52,333 bases of DNA from CAG-273 sp964618105 (GTDB lineage: Bacteria; Bacillota; Clostridia; TANB77; CAG-508): positions 1 to 52,333 of the forward strand of contig CAZUAJ010000005.1 in assembly GCA_964618105.1 (NCBI GenBank), written 5' to 3'. The notes beneath the pieces were generated by a model. It made no database searches. It worked only from the letters and a program-made list of their open reading frames with translations, and was not told where the DNA came from. This document shows, piece after piece, positions 34,063-42,130 of the stretch. Positions within the stretch are counted from its first letter, which is position 1. Each line of letters begins with the position of its first letter. The position numbers and the translations under genes are program-made.

Positions 34063-34305
34063 ATGTCTATTGAAAAACAAAAACTATATAATGAAATTGA
34101 AACATTACCGGAAGAACTTACAAAACAAGTTGTTAATTTTATTGAATATTTAAAATTATCATATATAGATACAGAAGCTCCAGAGAGTGTAATGATAAAA
34201 AGTAAACAAGACTTAAAAGAAAAGTTGCAAAAGGGAATAGATGATATAAAAGCAAATAGAGTATATTCGTCAGAAGAAATATTTGCTATAATAGATAATA
34301 TATAA
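34063..34305 (+). CDS. DUF2281-like antitoxin protein
   Basis: An 80-residue protein. The N-terminal half, KLYNEIETLPEELTKQVVNFIEYLK, is like DUF2281 proteins, commonly antitoxins or small regulators. The C-terminal half (LKEKLQKGIDDIKANRVYSSEEIF) resembles the toxin-binding tail of RelB/Phd-type antitoxins. GGAGG at 34050-34054 points to ATG 34063, not the in-frame ATG 34048. A toxin gene would be expected next, but only a 31-codon frame follows. Confidence 0.65.
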   Translation: MSIEKQKLYNEIETLPEELTKQVVNFIEYLKLSYIDTEAPESVMIKSKQDLKEKLQKGIDDIKANRVYSSEEIFAIIDNI

Positions 34306-34323
34306 AAGAATGAGGTAGATATT

Positions 34324-34419
34324 ATGAAAAAAATAGTAGACGAAAAAAATTCAAAAGCATTAGTATTAAGAATAGGTCATGCTTTTATGGATTGGGAAAA
34401 ATATTTAAAAGATAGATAG
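34324..34419 (+). CDS. 31-aa frame after the antitoxin, possible toxin remnant
   Basis: MKKIVDEKNSKALVLRIGHA and 11 more residues, starting at ATG 34324, 18 bases after the antitoxin. It could be a truncated partner, trimmed when the element formed, or a real small protein. Support is weak. Confidence 0.35.
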   Translation: MKKIVDEKNSKALVLRIGHAFMDWEKYLKDR

Positions 34420-34440
34420 TTTTTAGCTATCTATTTTTTT
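34412..34440 (+). terminator. Terminator at the element's right end
   Basis: ATAGATAG pairs with CTATCTAT around a 7-base loop, followed by TTTTTT. It would stop element transcripts 18 bases before the right repeat. Confidence 0.8.
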
Positions 34441-34457
34441 GTGTTGTCAAAATCACT

Positions 34458-34467
34458 CAAGGAGGTG
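34458..34467 (+). other. attR core (CAAGGAGGTG)
   Basis: Right copy of the 10-base core. Left of it is the element arm GTGTTGTCAAAATCACT (34441-34457), and right of it the resumed PBP coding sequence. Confidence 0.85.
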
Positions 34468-34754
34468 TGGTAGCAGCACCAGTTGGAGGGCAAGTGTTAT
34501 CTGAAATTTTACCTTATTTAGAATTAACAAAAGATAATGAAAAAGAAGAAGATATAAAAAAACAGGTTGAAGTACCAAATGTTGAAGGACTAAGCGTTAA
34601 AGAAGCCACTAAATTACTTAAAGAAAATAATTTAGACATACAAATAGAAAGTGATATAGAAAACTTAGATAAAGAAAATACTTTTGTTAAAGAACAAGTA
34701 CCAAAAAAGGGAATTAAAGTATATGAAGACACAAAGGTTATTATAAAAATTTGA
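34458..34754 (+). pseudogene. spoVD: Class B penicillin-binding protein, 3' part with PASTA domain
   Basis: Continues the interrupted PBP in the same frame: QGGVVAAPVGGQVLSEILPY is the end of the transpeptidase domain, followed by a linker and one PASTA domain (VPNVEGLSVKEATKLLKENN). In place it lacks a usable start: GTG 34467 is inside the core itself. With the element removed, 622 + 98 residues give a 720-residue protein, a normal size for SpoVD/PBP2B proteins with one PASTA repeat. PASTA domains bind wall fragments or beta-lactams. Confidence 0.92.
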
Positions 34755-34762
34755 AAAAAAGC

Positions 34763-34791
34763 TATACAAAAAAAATATTTAATTATATAAT
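34763..34791 (+). promoter_or_regulatory. Promoter of the murE segment
   Basis: TATACA (34763-34768), a 17-base spacer and a perfect TATAAT (34786-34791) lie 31 bases before murE. It could keep the downstream essential genes expressed despite the insertion and its terminators. Confidence 0.6.
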
Positions 34792-34822
34792 GTAAGCGTA
34801 TAAATGGAAAGGTAGGGATAAT

Positions 34823-36301
34823 ATGGATTTAAAAAACATATTATCAGGTTTAGAAGGCTTAAAAGCTAAAGGAAACCTTGATATAGACATAAAAGAAATT
34901 AAAAATAGTTCTAGTCAAGTACAAAAAGGAGATATGTTTGTTGCTATAGATGGCTTTGACACAGATGGTCATCAGTATATAGTTGATGCAATAGAAAAAG
35001 GCGCGAAAGTTATTATGGCACAAGCAGATAAGCTAACTAAAGAAATGTTAAAAAAATTGCCAGATGATGTTACATTAATTTTAGCACCAGATACAAGACA
35101 CGCAATTTCAATTTGTGCATGCAATTTTTACAGAAATCCATCAAAAAAACTAAAATTAATTGGTGTAACAGGTACAAAAGGAAAAACAACAACAACCTTT
35201 ATGATTAAATCTGTATTAGAAAAACAAGGACTAAAAGTTGGACTAATAGGAACTATTTGTACTTATATTGGAGATAAAAATTTGGGGGATAATGATAGAA
35301 CAACCCCTGAAAGCATAGAATTACAACAACTTTTAAGCAAAATGGTTGAAGAAAAATGTGATGTAGTGGTTATGGAAGTTTCTTCTCAAAGCTTAAAATT
35401 AGGTAGAGTAGATGGATGTGAATTTGAAATAGGAGTATTTACTAATTTTTCAAAAGACCATATTAGTCCTAAAGAACACACTAATATGGAAGACTATTAT
35501 GAATCAAAAGTTAAATTATTTAAAATGTGTAAATATGGTTTTATAAATTCAGACGATATATATGCAAATAAATTACCAAAATTGGTGCCAAATTGTAGCT
35601 TCAAAACTTATGGAATTGACAATCCTTCTGAGTTATTAGCAAAAGATATTACAGTAACAAACTCAAGTGTTGATTTTAAAGTTAAATTAGAAAATAAAAA
35701 CCAAAGAATAAAAACTGGAATTCCAGGAAGATTTAGTGTATATAATTCTTTGGCAGCAATTAGTGTTGCATCAAAATTTAATTGCAGTACAGAAAATATA
35801 CAAGAAGCACTATTAAGTGTACGCGTACCTGGAAGAAGTGAATTGGTAGATAATAATAAAGACCTAACTATAATGATTGATTATGCTCATACACCAGAAA
35901 GCCTAAACAATATACTAACCACTGTTAGAGAATATACGCAAGGAAAAGTAATATGTGTATTCGGATGTGGCGGAAACAGGGACACAGGAAAAAGACCTAT
36001 AATGGGCGAAATATCAGGGGTTCTTGCAGATTATACAATAATAACATCAGATAATCCAAGAACAGAAAATGCTAATGAAATAGTTAAACAAATTGAAAGT
36101 GGCATAAAAAAAACAAAAGGAAGTTATGAGTGTATAGTAACCAGAAAACAAGCAATAAAAAAAGGAATTGAAATGTTACACAAAAAAGATATTCTGGTTA
36201 TTGCAGGAAAAGGGCATGAGCTAACACAAGAAATTAATGGACAAAAATATCCATTTAATGAACGTAAAATTGTTTGTGAAATTATAGATGAATTAAAATA
36301 A
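34823..36301 (+). CDS. murE: UDP-MurNAc-tripeptide synthetase MurE
   Basis: Cytoplasmic ligase adding the third residue of the peptidoglycan stem peptide. The 492 residues show the ATP loop GVTGTKGKTTTTF, the central domain, and the specificity motif DNPRTEN. DNPR marks meso-diaminopimelate-adding enzymes, so the organism most likely has mDAP peptidoglycan. The late ATPase landmarks GCGGNRDTGKRPIMG and GKGHE are intact. It is 68 bases after the PBP 3' part and has a candidate promoter of its own. Confidence 0.95.
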   Translation: MDLKNILSGLEGLKAKGNLDIDIKEIKNSSSQVQKGDMFVAIDGFDTDGHQYIVDAIEKGAKVIMAQADKLTKEMLKKLPDDVTLILAPDTRHAISICACNFYRNPSKKLKLIGVTGTKGKTTTTFMIKSVLEKQGLKVGLIGTICTYIGDKNLGDNDRTTPESIELQQLLSKMVEEKCDVVVMEVSSQSLKLGRVDGCEFEIGVFTNFSKDHISPKEHTNMEDYYESKVKLFKMCKYGFINSDDIYANKLPKLVPNCSFKTYGIDNPSELLAKDITVTNSSVDFKVKLENKNQRIKTGIPGRFSVYNSLAAISVASKFNCSTENIQEALLSVRVPGRSELVDNNKDLTIMIDYAHTPESLNNILTTVREYTQGKVICVFGCGGNRDTGKRPIMGEISGVLADYTIITSDNPRTENANEIVKQIESGIKKTKGSYECIVTRKQAIKKGIEMLHKKDILVIAGKGHELTQEINGQKYPFNERKIVCEIIDELK

Positions 36302-36355
36302 TACTAAAGCAATATTACAAAAATGTGAATTGATATAATGACCAAGGAGGAAACA

Positions 36356-37339
36356 ATGGAATTTCAAACAAAAATAATATTATTATCACTAGTATTGAGC
36401 TTTATTATAGCTTTGATAGTCATTCCAATTTTAAAAAAATTAAAAGTAGGGCAATTAGAAAGAAAAGAAGGACCACAATCACATTTGAAAAAGCAGGGAA
36501 CGCCTACAATGGGTGGAATTATAATGGTGCTTACACTATTGATAAGTGGTATATATATATGTTTTAACTATTTTAGTATTGACGGAATAGAAGAACAAAA
36601 AATTGCAACACAACTAATTCCATTAATAATTTCAACATTAGGATTTGGAATAATAGGATTAATTGATGATTTAAAAAAGTTGATTGGAAAAAATACAGAT
36701 GGATTAAAACCAGCATATAAAATGTTAGGACTACTAATAGTAGCTGTTGGATTTAGCCTATATTTAACACAAAAAATTGGAACACAAACATATATACCAA
36801 TATTAAAAACAGCTATTAATTTACCAATATGGGTATATGTTCCATTTGCTGTAGTTGTAATGCTAGCAACAACAAATGCCGTAAATTTAACAGATGGAAT
36901 AGATGGACTTTCAACAAGTGTTACAACAATAATTATTACGTGTTTAACTGTAATAGGAATTATATTCGGAGTAAAAGAAATAACAGTTTTTGGAGCTATT
37001 TTAATAGGAGCATGCTTAGGATTTTTAATATTTAACTTACATCCAGCAAAAGTATTTATGGGAGATACAGGTTCACTTTTACTTGGCGGAGCAATTGCAA
37101 GTATGGCACTTTACTTAAAAATGCCATTATTATTAATTATAATTGCATTAGTACCAGTATTAGAAACACTTTCTGTAATTATACAAGTTAAACACTTTAA
37201 AAAAACTGGGGAAAGAATATTTAAAATGACTCCAATACACCATCATTTTGAATTATCAGGCTGGAATGAAAATAAAATAGTTTCAATTTTTAGTGTAATA
37301 ACACTTGCATGTTGTATTTTAGGGCTTTTAGCTATTTAA
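36356..37339 (+). CDS. mraY: Phospho-MurNAc-pentapeptide transferase MraY
   Basis: Membrane enzyme that transfers phospho-MurNAc-pentapeptide to undecaprenyl phosphate, making lipid I. About ten membrane segments are seen over 327 residues. Motifs are HLKKQGTPTMGG, LIDDLKKLIGKNTDGL, NAVNLTDGIDGLST, FMGDTGSLLLGG and TPIHHHFELSGW, including the three catalytic Asp positions. AAGGAGG (36344-36350) lies inside the longer frame that begins at 36338, so ATG 36356 is the start. murF and murD are absent from this part of the cluster. Confidence 0.96.
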   Translation: MEFQTKIILLSLVLSFIIALIVIPILKKLKVGQLERKEGPQSHLKKQGTPTMGGIIMVLTLLISGIYICFNYFSIDGIEEQKIATQLIPLIISTLGFGIIGLIDDLKKLIGKNTDGLKPAYKMLGLLIVAVGFSLYLTQKIGTQTYIPILKTAINLPIWVYVPFAVVVMLATTNAVNLTDGIDGLSTSVTTIIITCLTVIGIIFGVKEITVFGAILIGACLGFLIFNLHPAKVFMGDTGSLLLGGAIASMALYLKMPLLLIIIALVPVLETLSVIIQVKHFKKTGERIFKMTPIHHHFELSGWNENKIVSIFSVITLACCILGLLAI

Positions 37340-37412
37340 GTAATTGTATAACATTATTGAAAATTATATTTTAATATTGCTATAAATAATTAAATTTAGA
37401 AAGGAAAACAAA

Positions 37413-38564
37413 ATGCAAAAAACAAATCAAAAGCTTAAAAATTTTAAAAAACAGCCATTTGATTTTATTCTGTGTGCAATAATATTCATACTATTAGCAT
37501 TAGGGATAGTAATGGTTCTTTCTGCTTCAGCTCCATCAGCATTATCTGAAACAGGAAAAAGCTATTCCTATGCAGGAAAACAACTTCTTTCAGCTGTTGT
37601 GGGAATAATAATTATGTTTGTCTTATCAAAGTTTGACTATAGAATATATAAAAAAATTTATTGGCCAGTTTACTTTGCTTCATGGCTAATACTTTGGCTA
37701 GTAGTAATACCAGGAATTGGTCTTGAAGCAAATGGCGCGAGAAGATGGATTACAATTCCTGTCATACGTCAATTTCAGCCATCAGAGCTTACTAAAATAG
37801 GGCTAATTATATTTTATGCAGGTTATTTAACAGACCATAAAAATGAATTAAAAGATTTTAAAAAAGGTTTTTTGCTACCATTTTTTTATTTATCATTTCC
37901 AGTTGGAACATTATTTTTTGTACAAAATCATTTAAGTGCATCATTAATTATAGCAGCAGTTGCATGTATAATGATGTTAGTTGCTGGAGCAAGAATGTTA
38001 TATTTTATAATTGCAGGAGCAATTGGTGGTGGAGGAATGATTTCATACATAGTATATAAAATAACCTCAGGAGCAAGTGGAGATAGCTTTCGTTTAGGAA
38101 GAATAGTGTCATTTCTAGATCCTTGGCAAGACCCAACAGGAACAGGGTGGCAAGTAGTACAAAGTTTATATGCAATAGGTTCGGGCGGACTATTTGGAGT
38201 GGGCTTAGGCGAAAGCAAACAAAAATATTTGTGGATTTCAGAACCGCAAAATGACTTTATATTTGCAGTTATAGCAGAAGAACTTGGATTCATTGGATGC
38301 TTAATAATAATGATTTTATTTGGTATTTTAATATGGAGAGGAATATTAATTGCAATAAAGGCACCAGATTCTTTTGGAAGTTTACTTGCAGTAGGAATAA
38401 TAAGTTTAGTTTCAGTTCAAGTTATATTAAATATAGCGGTTGTAACATCATCAATGCCAAATACAGGGATACCATTACCATTTTTTAGTTATGGTGGAAC
38501 TGCTTTAGTTATTTTATTAGCTAGTATGCGGTATTTTGTTAAATATATCACGAGCCGGCTCTAA
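37413..38564 (+). CDS. ftsW: FtsW/SpoVE-type SEDS glycosyltransferase
   Basis: Membrane glycan polymerase working with the class B PBP of the same cluster. The 383 residues have about ten membrane helices. The signatures are VMVLSASAPSAL near the start, GARRWI, FQPSELTKIGLI, QNHLSASLI, a loop with GLGESKQKYLWISEPQNDFIFAV split over short conserved parts, and TGIPLPFFSYGGTAL near the end. Which of FtsW and SpoVE it is cannot be separated by sequence alone, and clostridia may use one protein for both. Confidence 0.93.
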   Translation: MQKTNQKLKNFKKQPFDFILCAIIFILLALGIVMVLSASAPSALSETGKSYSYAGKQLLSAVVGIIIMFVLSKFDYRIYKKIYWPVYFASWLILWLVVIPGIGLEANGARRWITIPVIRQFQPSELTKIGLIIFYAGYLTDHKNELKDFKKGFLLPFFYLSFPVGTLFFVQNHLSASLIIAAVACIMMLVAGARMLYFIIAGAIGGGGMISYIVYKITSGASGDSFRLGRIVSFLDPWQDPTGTGWQVVQSLYAIGSGGLFGVGLGESKQKYLWISEPQNDFIFAVIAEELGFIGCLIIMILFGILIWRGILIAIKAPDSFGSLLAVGIISLVSVQVILNIAVVTSSMPNTGIPLPFFSYGGTALVILLASMRYFVKYITSRL

Positions 38565-38594
38565 AGTATAAAAGTAGATATTTGTATTTAAAGT

Positions 38595-38745
38595 AATGTT
38601 ATATAATGTTTTTTTTCGTTCCATCCATACTTTACAAGAAGGCGTAATACGATTTTGGTGTAAACGCAAATATAAAGAATATTTTATAACGCCTTCTAGC
38701 TCGCTGGTTCCCACAGTCTCACTGCAAAAAACATTATATAACATT
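38595..38745 (+). repeat. Covarying-arm intergenic repeat, copy 3
   Basis: Outer arms 38595-38614 and 38726-38745 (20 bp, perfect) again differ in sequence from the other copies. The core has CGTTCCATCCATACTTTAC, AGAAGGCGT/ACGCCTTCT and GCTCGCTGGTTCCCACAG. The small inner hairpin is GTGT/ACGC. It lies between ftsW and murG, in the same direction as both. Confidence 0.9.
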
Positions 38746-38793
38746 TACTAATAAATACATAGTATTACAAATATAAAATTGGAGGAAAATAAA

Positions 38794-39906
38794 ATGCGAG
38801 TTATAATTGCAGCAGCTGGTACTGGTGGACACATAAACCCAGGAATAGCAATAGCAAATAAAATAAAAGAAAAAGAGCCAGATTCAGAAATAATATTTAT
38901 AGGAACTGATAGAGGTTTAGAAAATGACTTAGTACCTAGAGCAGGGTATAAATTAAAACACATAAATGCTTATGGTTTTGACCGTACCATTTCTGTAGAT
39001 AATATAAAAAAAATGTATCAAACATTTCATTCTGTAAAAGAAGCAAAAAAAATAATACAAGAGTTTAAACCAGACATTGTATTAGGAACAGGTGGATACA
39101 TTTGTGTACCAGTTGGAATGGCAGCAAAAAGCAAAAAAGTACCAGTTGTATTGCATGAAAGTAATGCATTTCCGGGGGTAGCAGTAAAAATGTTATCTAG
39201 CAAAGTAAACAAAGTATTAGTTGGCTTTGAAGATGCAAAAGCAAGACTACCAAAAGCAAAAAATGTAGTAGTTACTGGAACACCAACAAAAGTAAAAAAA
39301 GTAGAAATAGCAAATACAAGAAAGCAAGAATTATTAAAAGAAAATAAATTAAACAATTATAAACCAATAGTACTATTTTTTGGTGGAAGCCAAGGAGCAA
39401 AAAGCATAAATAGTAGTTTACTAGAAATAATATCAAAAAAGCAAAATCAAAATTATCAAATTTTATGGGCAGCAGGACCAGCACAATACGAACAAATAAA
39501 AACAGAGCTAAAAGAAAAATATCAAATGGAAATAGACAATATTGAAAATGTAAGCATTGTGCCATATATATACAACATGGAAGAAATAATGAATATTACA
39601 GATTTAGTAGTATCAAGAAGTGGTGCAATGACTATAACAGAAATAGCAAATGTGGGAGTACCAGCAATATTTATACCATTTCCATTTGCAACAGAAAATC
39701 ATCAAGAATATAATGCAAAAGTATTACAAAAAGTTGGAGCTGCTAAAATAATATTAGATAAAAACTTGACAGCAGAAGAATTAAATAGTACAATTACAAA
39801 TTTAGTAAGCAATAGACAACAATTGCAACAAATGAGCAAAAACGCAAATACAGTTGCAATAAAAGACGTAGAAGAAAAAATTTATAATGAAATAAAAAAA
39901 TTATGA
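38794..39906 (+). CDS. murG: MurG GlcNAc transferase
   Basis: Adds GlcNAc to lipid I to make lipid II at the inner membrane face. The 370 residues begin MRVIIAAAGTGGHINPGIAI (the GxGGH loop). VLGTGGYICVP, HESNAFPG, FFGGSQGAKSIN and the UDP-GlcNAc site SRSGAMTITEI are intact. TTGGAGGA at 38779 is the ribosome-binding site for ATG 38794, so the in-frame TTG upstream is not the start. Repeat copy 3 lies between it and ftsW. Confidence 0.96.
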   Translation: MRVIIAAAGTGGHINPGIAIANKIKEKEPDSEIIFIGTDRGLENDLVPRAGYKLKHINAYGFDRTISVDNIKKMYQTFHSVKEAKKIIQEFKPDIVLGTGGYICVPVGMAAKSKKVPVVLHESNAFPGVAVKMLSSKVNKVLVGFEDAKARLPKAKNVVVTGTPTKVKKVEIANTRKQELLKENKLNNYKPIVLFFGGSQGAKSINSSLLEIISKKQNQNYQILWAAGPAQYEQIKTELKEKYQMEIDNIENVSIVPYIYNMEEIMNITDLVVSRSGAMTITEIANVGVPAIFIPFPFATENHQEYNAKVLQKVGAAKIILDKNLTAEELNSTITNLVSNRQQLQQMSKNANTVAIKDVEEKIYNEIKKL

Positions 39907-39940
39907 TTTTTGGACGAATAAATATAAAACGTCCAAAAAT
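39906..39940 (+). terminator. Hairpin between murG and topA
   Basis: ATTTTTGGACG pairs with CGTCCAAAAAT (11 bp, 13-base loop). No T-run follows, so it is a weak terminator or processing structure. Confidence 0.45.
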
Positions 39941-39963
39941 TATAATTTTGAAGGAGAAAGTAA

Positions 39964-42025
39964 ATGGCAGATAAACTAATTATTGTGGAATCACCTGCAA
40001 AAGCAAATACAATTAAAAAATTTTTAGGTGGAAATACCAAAGTTATGGCATCAATGGGACATATAAGAGATTTACCAAAATCAAAAATGGCTGTAGATAT
40101 TGAACATGACTTTGATCCAGAATATATAAACATTCGCGGAAAAGGTGATTTAATTAAAAGTTTAAAAAAAGAAGCCAAAAATGCAAAAAAAGTATATTTA
40201 GCATCTGACCCTGACCGTGAAGGAGAAGCTATTGCATGGCATTTAGCACATATTTTAGAAATATCAGAAAATAGTGAATGTAGAGTTACTTTTAATGAAA
40301 TTACAAAAGAAACAGTGAATGAAAGTATAAAAAAACCAAGAAAAATAAACATGGATTTAGTTGATGCACAACAAGCTAGAAGAGTATTAGATAGAATTGT
40401 AGGTTATAAAATTAGTCCTGTTTTATGGAAAAAGGTGAAAAGGGGACTATCAGCAGGAAGAGTACAATCTGTTGCTGTAAAGTTAATTGTTGATAGAGAA
40501 GAAGAAATAGAAAAATTTATACCTGAAGAATATTGGAATATTTATGTTACTTTAGTAGAACCAAAATCAAAGAAAAGTTTTCAAGCAATTTTTTATGGCA
40601 AAAATGGTAAAAAATTAGAAATTCATAATGAAGAACAAGCAAATGAAATATTAAAAAATATTGAAGAAGGTAAATATATTGTAAAAGATGTAAAAAAGGG
40701 AGAAAAGAAAAGAACCCCAGCACCACCTTTTACTACAAGTACAATGCAACAAGAAGCTTCTAGAAAATTAGGCTTTACATTAAAAAAGACTATGTCTGTT
40801 GCACAAGGACTATATGAAGGTGTGCATGTTGGTAACAAAGGCACAGTTGGTTTGATTACATATATGAGAACTGACTCAACTAGAATTTCAGATGAAGCAA
40901 GGGCAATGGCAAAAGAAACTATAACACAAAATTATGGTGCAAACTATTATGAAAATAGATTCTATAAAACAAAGCAAAATGCACAAGATGCACATGAAGC
41001 AATAAGACCAACTTACATAGATTTAGACCCAGAAAAAATAAAAGAATATTTAACTACAGACCAATACAAATTATATCGTTTAATATATAATAGGTTTCTT
41101 GCAAGCCAAATGGCAAATGCTATATATGATACAGTTAGTGCAAATATAGATGTGAATGATTATAATTTTAAGGCAAGTGGACAAACACTAAAGTTTAAAG
41201 GATTTATGACTTTATATGTAGAAACTATAGAAGGAGAAAAAGAAGAAAAAGAAAATTCTATTCCAGAATTAACAATTGACCAAGAAGTTAAAAAGAAAAA
41301 ATTAGAACCAAAGCAAAGCTTTACACAACCACCTGCAAGATATACAGAAGCAAGTTTAGTAAAAGCTTTAGAAGAAAAAGGAATAGGAAGGCCTAGTACT
41401 TATTCTCCAACAATTACAACAATATTAGAAAGAAGATATACTCAAAAAGAGCAAAAACAATTAATACCAACAGAACTAGGCAAAATAGTAAATAAATTAT
41501 TAGTAGAAAATTTTCCAGAAATAATAAATGTAGAGTTTACCGCAAAAATAGAAGAAGAATTTGATAATGTTGCAGAAGGTAAGGAACAATGGAAACAAGT
41601 TATACGTGAGTTTTACGGTCCATTTAAAATAACATTAGATAAAGTTGAAAAAGAACTAGAACATGTAGAATTAATTGAAGAAGTATCGGATGTACCATGT
41701 GAAAAGTGTGGAAGAATGATGGTGTATAAATATGGTAGATATGGTAAATTCTTAGCATGTCCACGGTTACCCAGAATGTAAAAACGCAAAACCAATTATA
41801 GAAACAATTAATGTACCATGTCCAGTATGCGGTGGAAAAGTACAAATCAAAAAAACAAAAAAAGGAAAAAAATTCTATGTATGTGAAAACAGTCCAGATA
41901 AGTGTGCATACATTTCATGGAATTTACCAAAACTTGGTGAGCCATGGACTCCAGAAAAAAATAAATCAAAATCTAAAAAAACGACCACGAAAAAGAAAAC
42001 TACAAAAAGAAATAAGTCAAAATAA
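39964..42025 (+). pseudogene. topA: DNA topoisomerase I, frameshifted near the C-terminus
   Basis: Relaxes negative supercoils. Frame 1 (39964-41781) gives 605 residues with the TOPRIM domain (IVESPAKANTIKKFL, DPDREGEAIAWH), the catalytic Tyr in GLITYMRTDSTRIS, and the start of the zinc domains, CEKCGRMM, then KFLACPRLPRM and a stop. The family wording is CPGYPEC; one extra C at about 41764 explains the break. The +1 frame continues with CPVCGG, CENSPDKC and a Lys/Thr-rich tail to 42025, which would make about 686 residues. The core enzyme is intact even if truncated. It may be a real variant or a sequence error. Confidence 0.92.
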
Positions 42026-42070
42026 AAAATATATTTTTATGGAAATTTGTAGAAGAAACTATTTTTTTAT

Positions 42071-42098
42071 TTACTTTTTTTGTATGTAATTATATAAT
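42071..42098 (+). promoter_or_regulatory. Promoter of the C1 protease gene
   Basis: TTACTT (42071-42076), a 16-base spacer and TATAAT (42093-42098), with a short leader before ATG 42131. Confidence 0.5.
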
Positions 42099-42130
42099 AA
42101 AATTAAAGTAAAATAAGGAGAAACTCTAAA

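Larger units (their letters stand above)
29838..34467 (+). mobile_element. 4.62-kb serine-recombinase element inside the PBP gene
   Basis: The element is bounded by the direct repeat CAAGGAGGTG. The distance between repeats is 4,620 bases, a multiple of three. Joining the outer sequences restores an uninterrupted PBP reading frame (HQGG followed by VVAAPVGGQ). It carries a large serine recombinase gene plus a TM2 protein, a 52-residue protein, a frameshifted nuclease, an unknown protein, an antitoxin-like protein and a 31-residue frame. There are no replication, conjugation or phage structural genes. It ends in a terminator just before the right repeat. Confidence 0.92.

Noticed and set aside
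34467..34754. A separate small PASTA-protein gene starting at GTG 34467
   Set aside because: The start codon lies in the recombination core, and the frame and sequence continue the PBP; it is the broken 3' part.
41811..42089. A 92-residue open frame after topA
   Set aside because: It overlaps the frame that continues the topA zinc domains and has no family likeness of its own.
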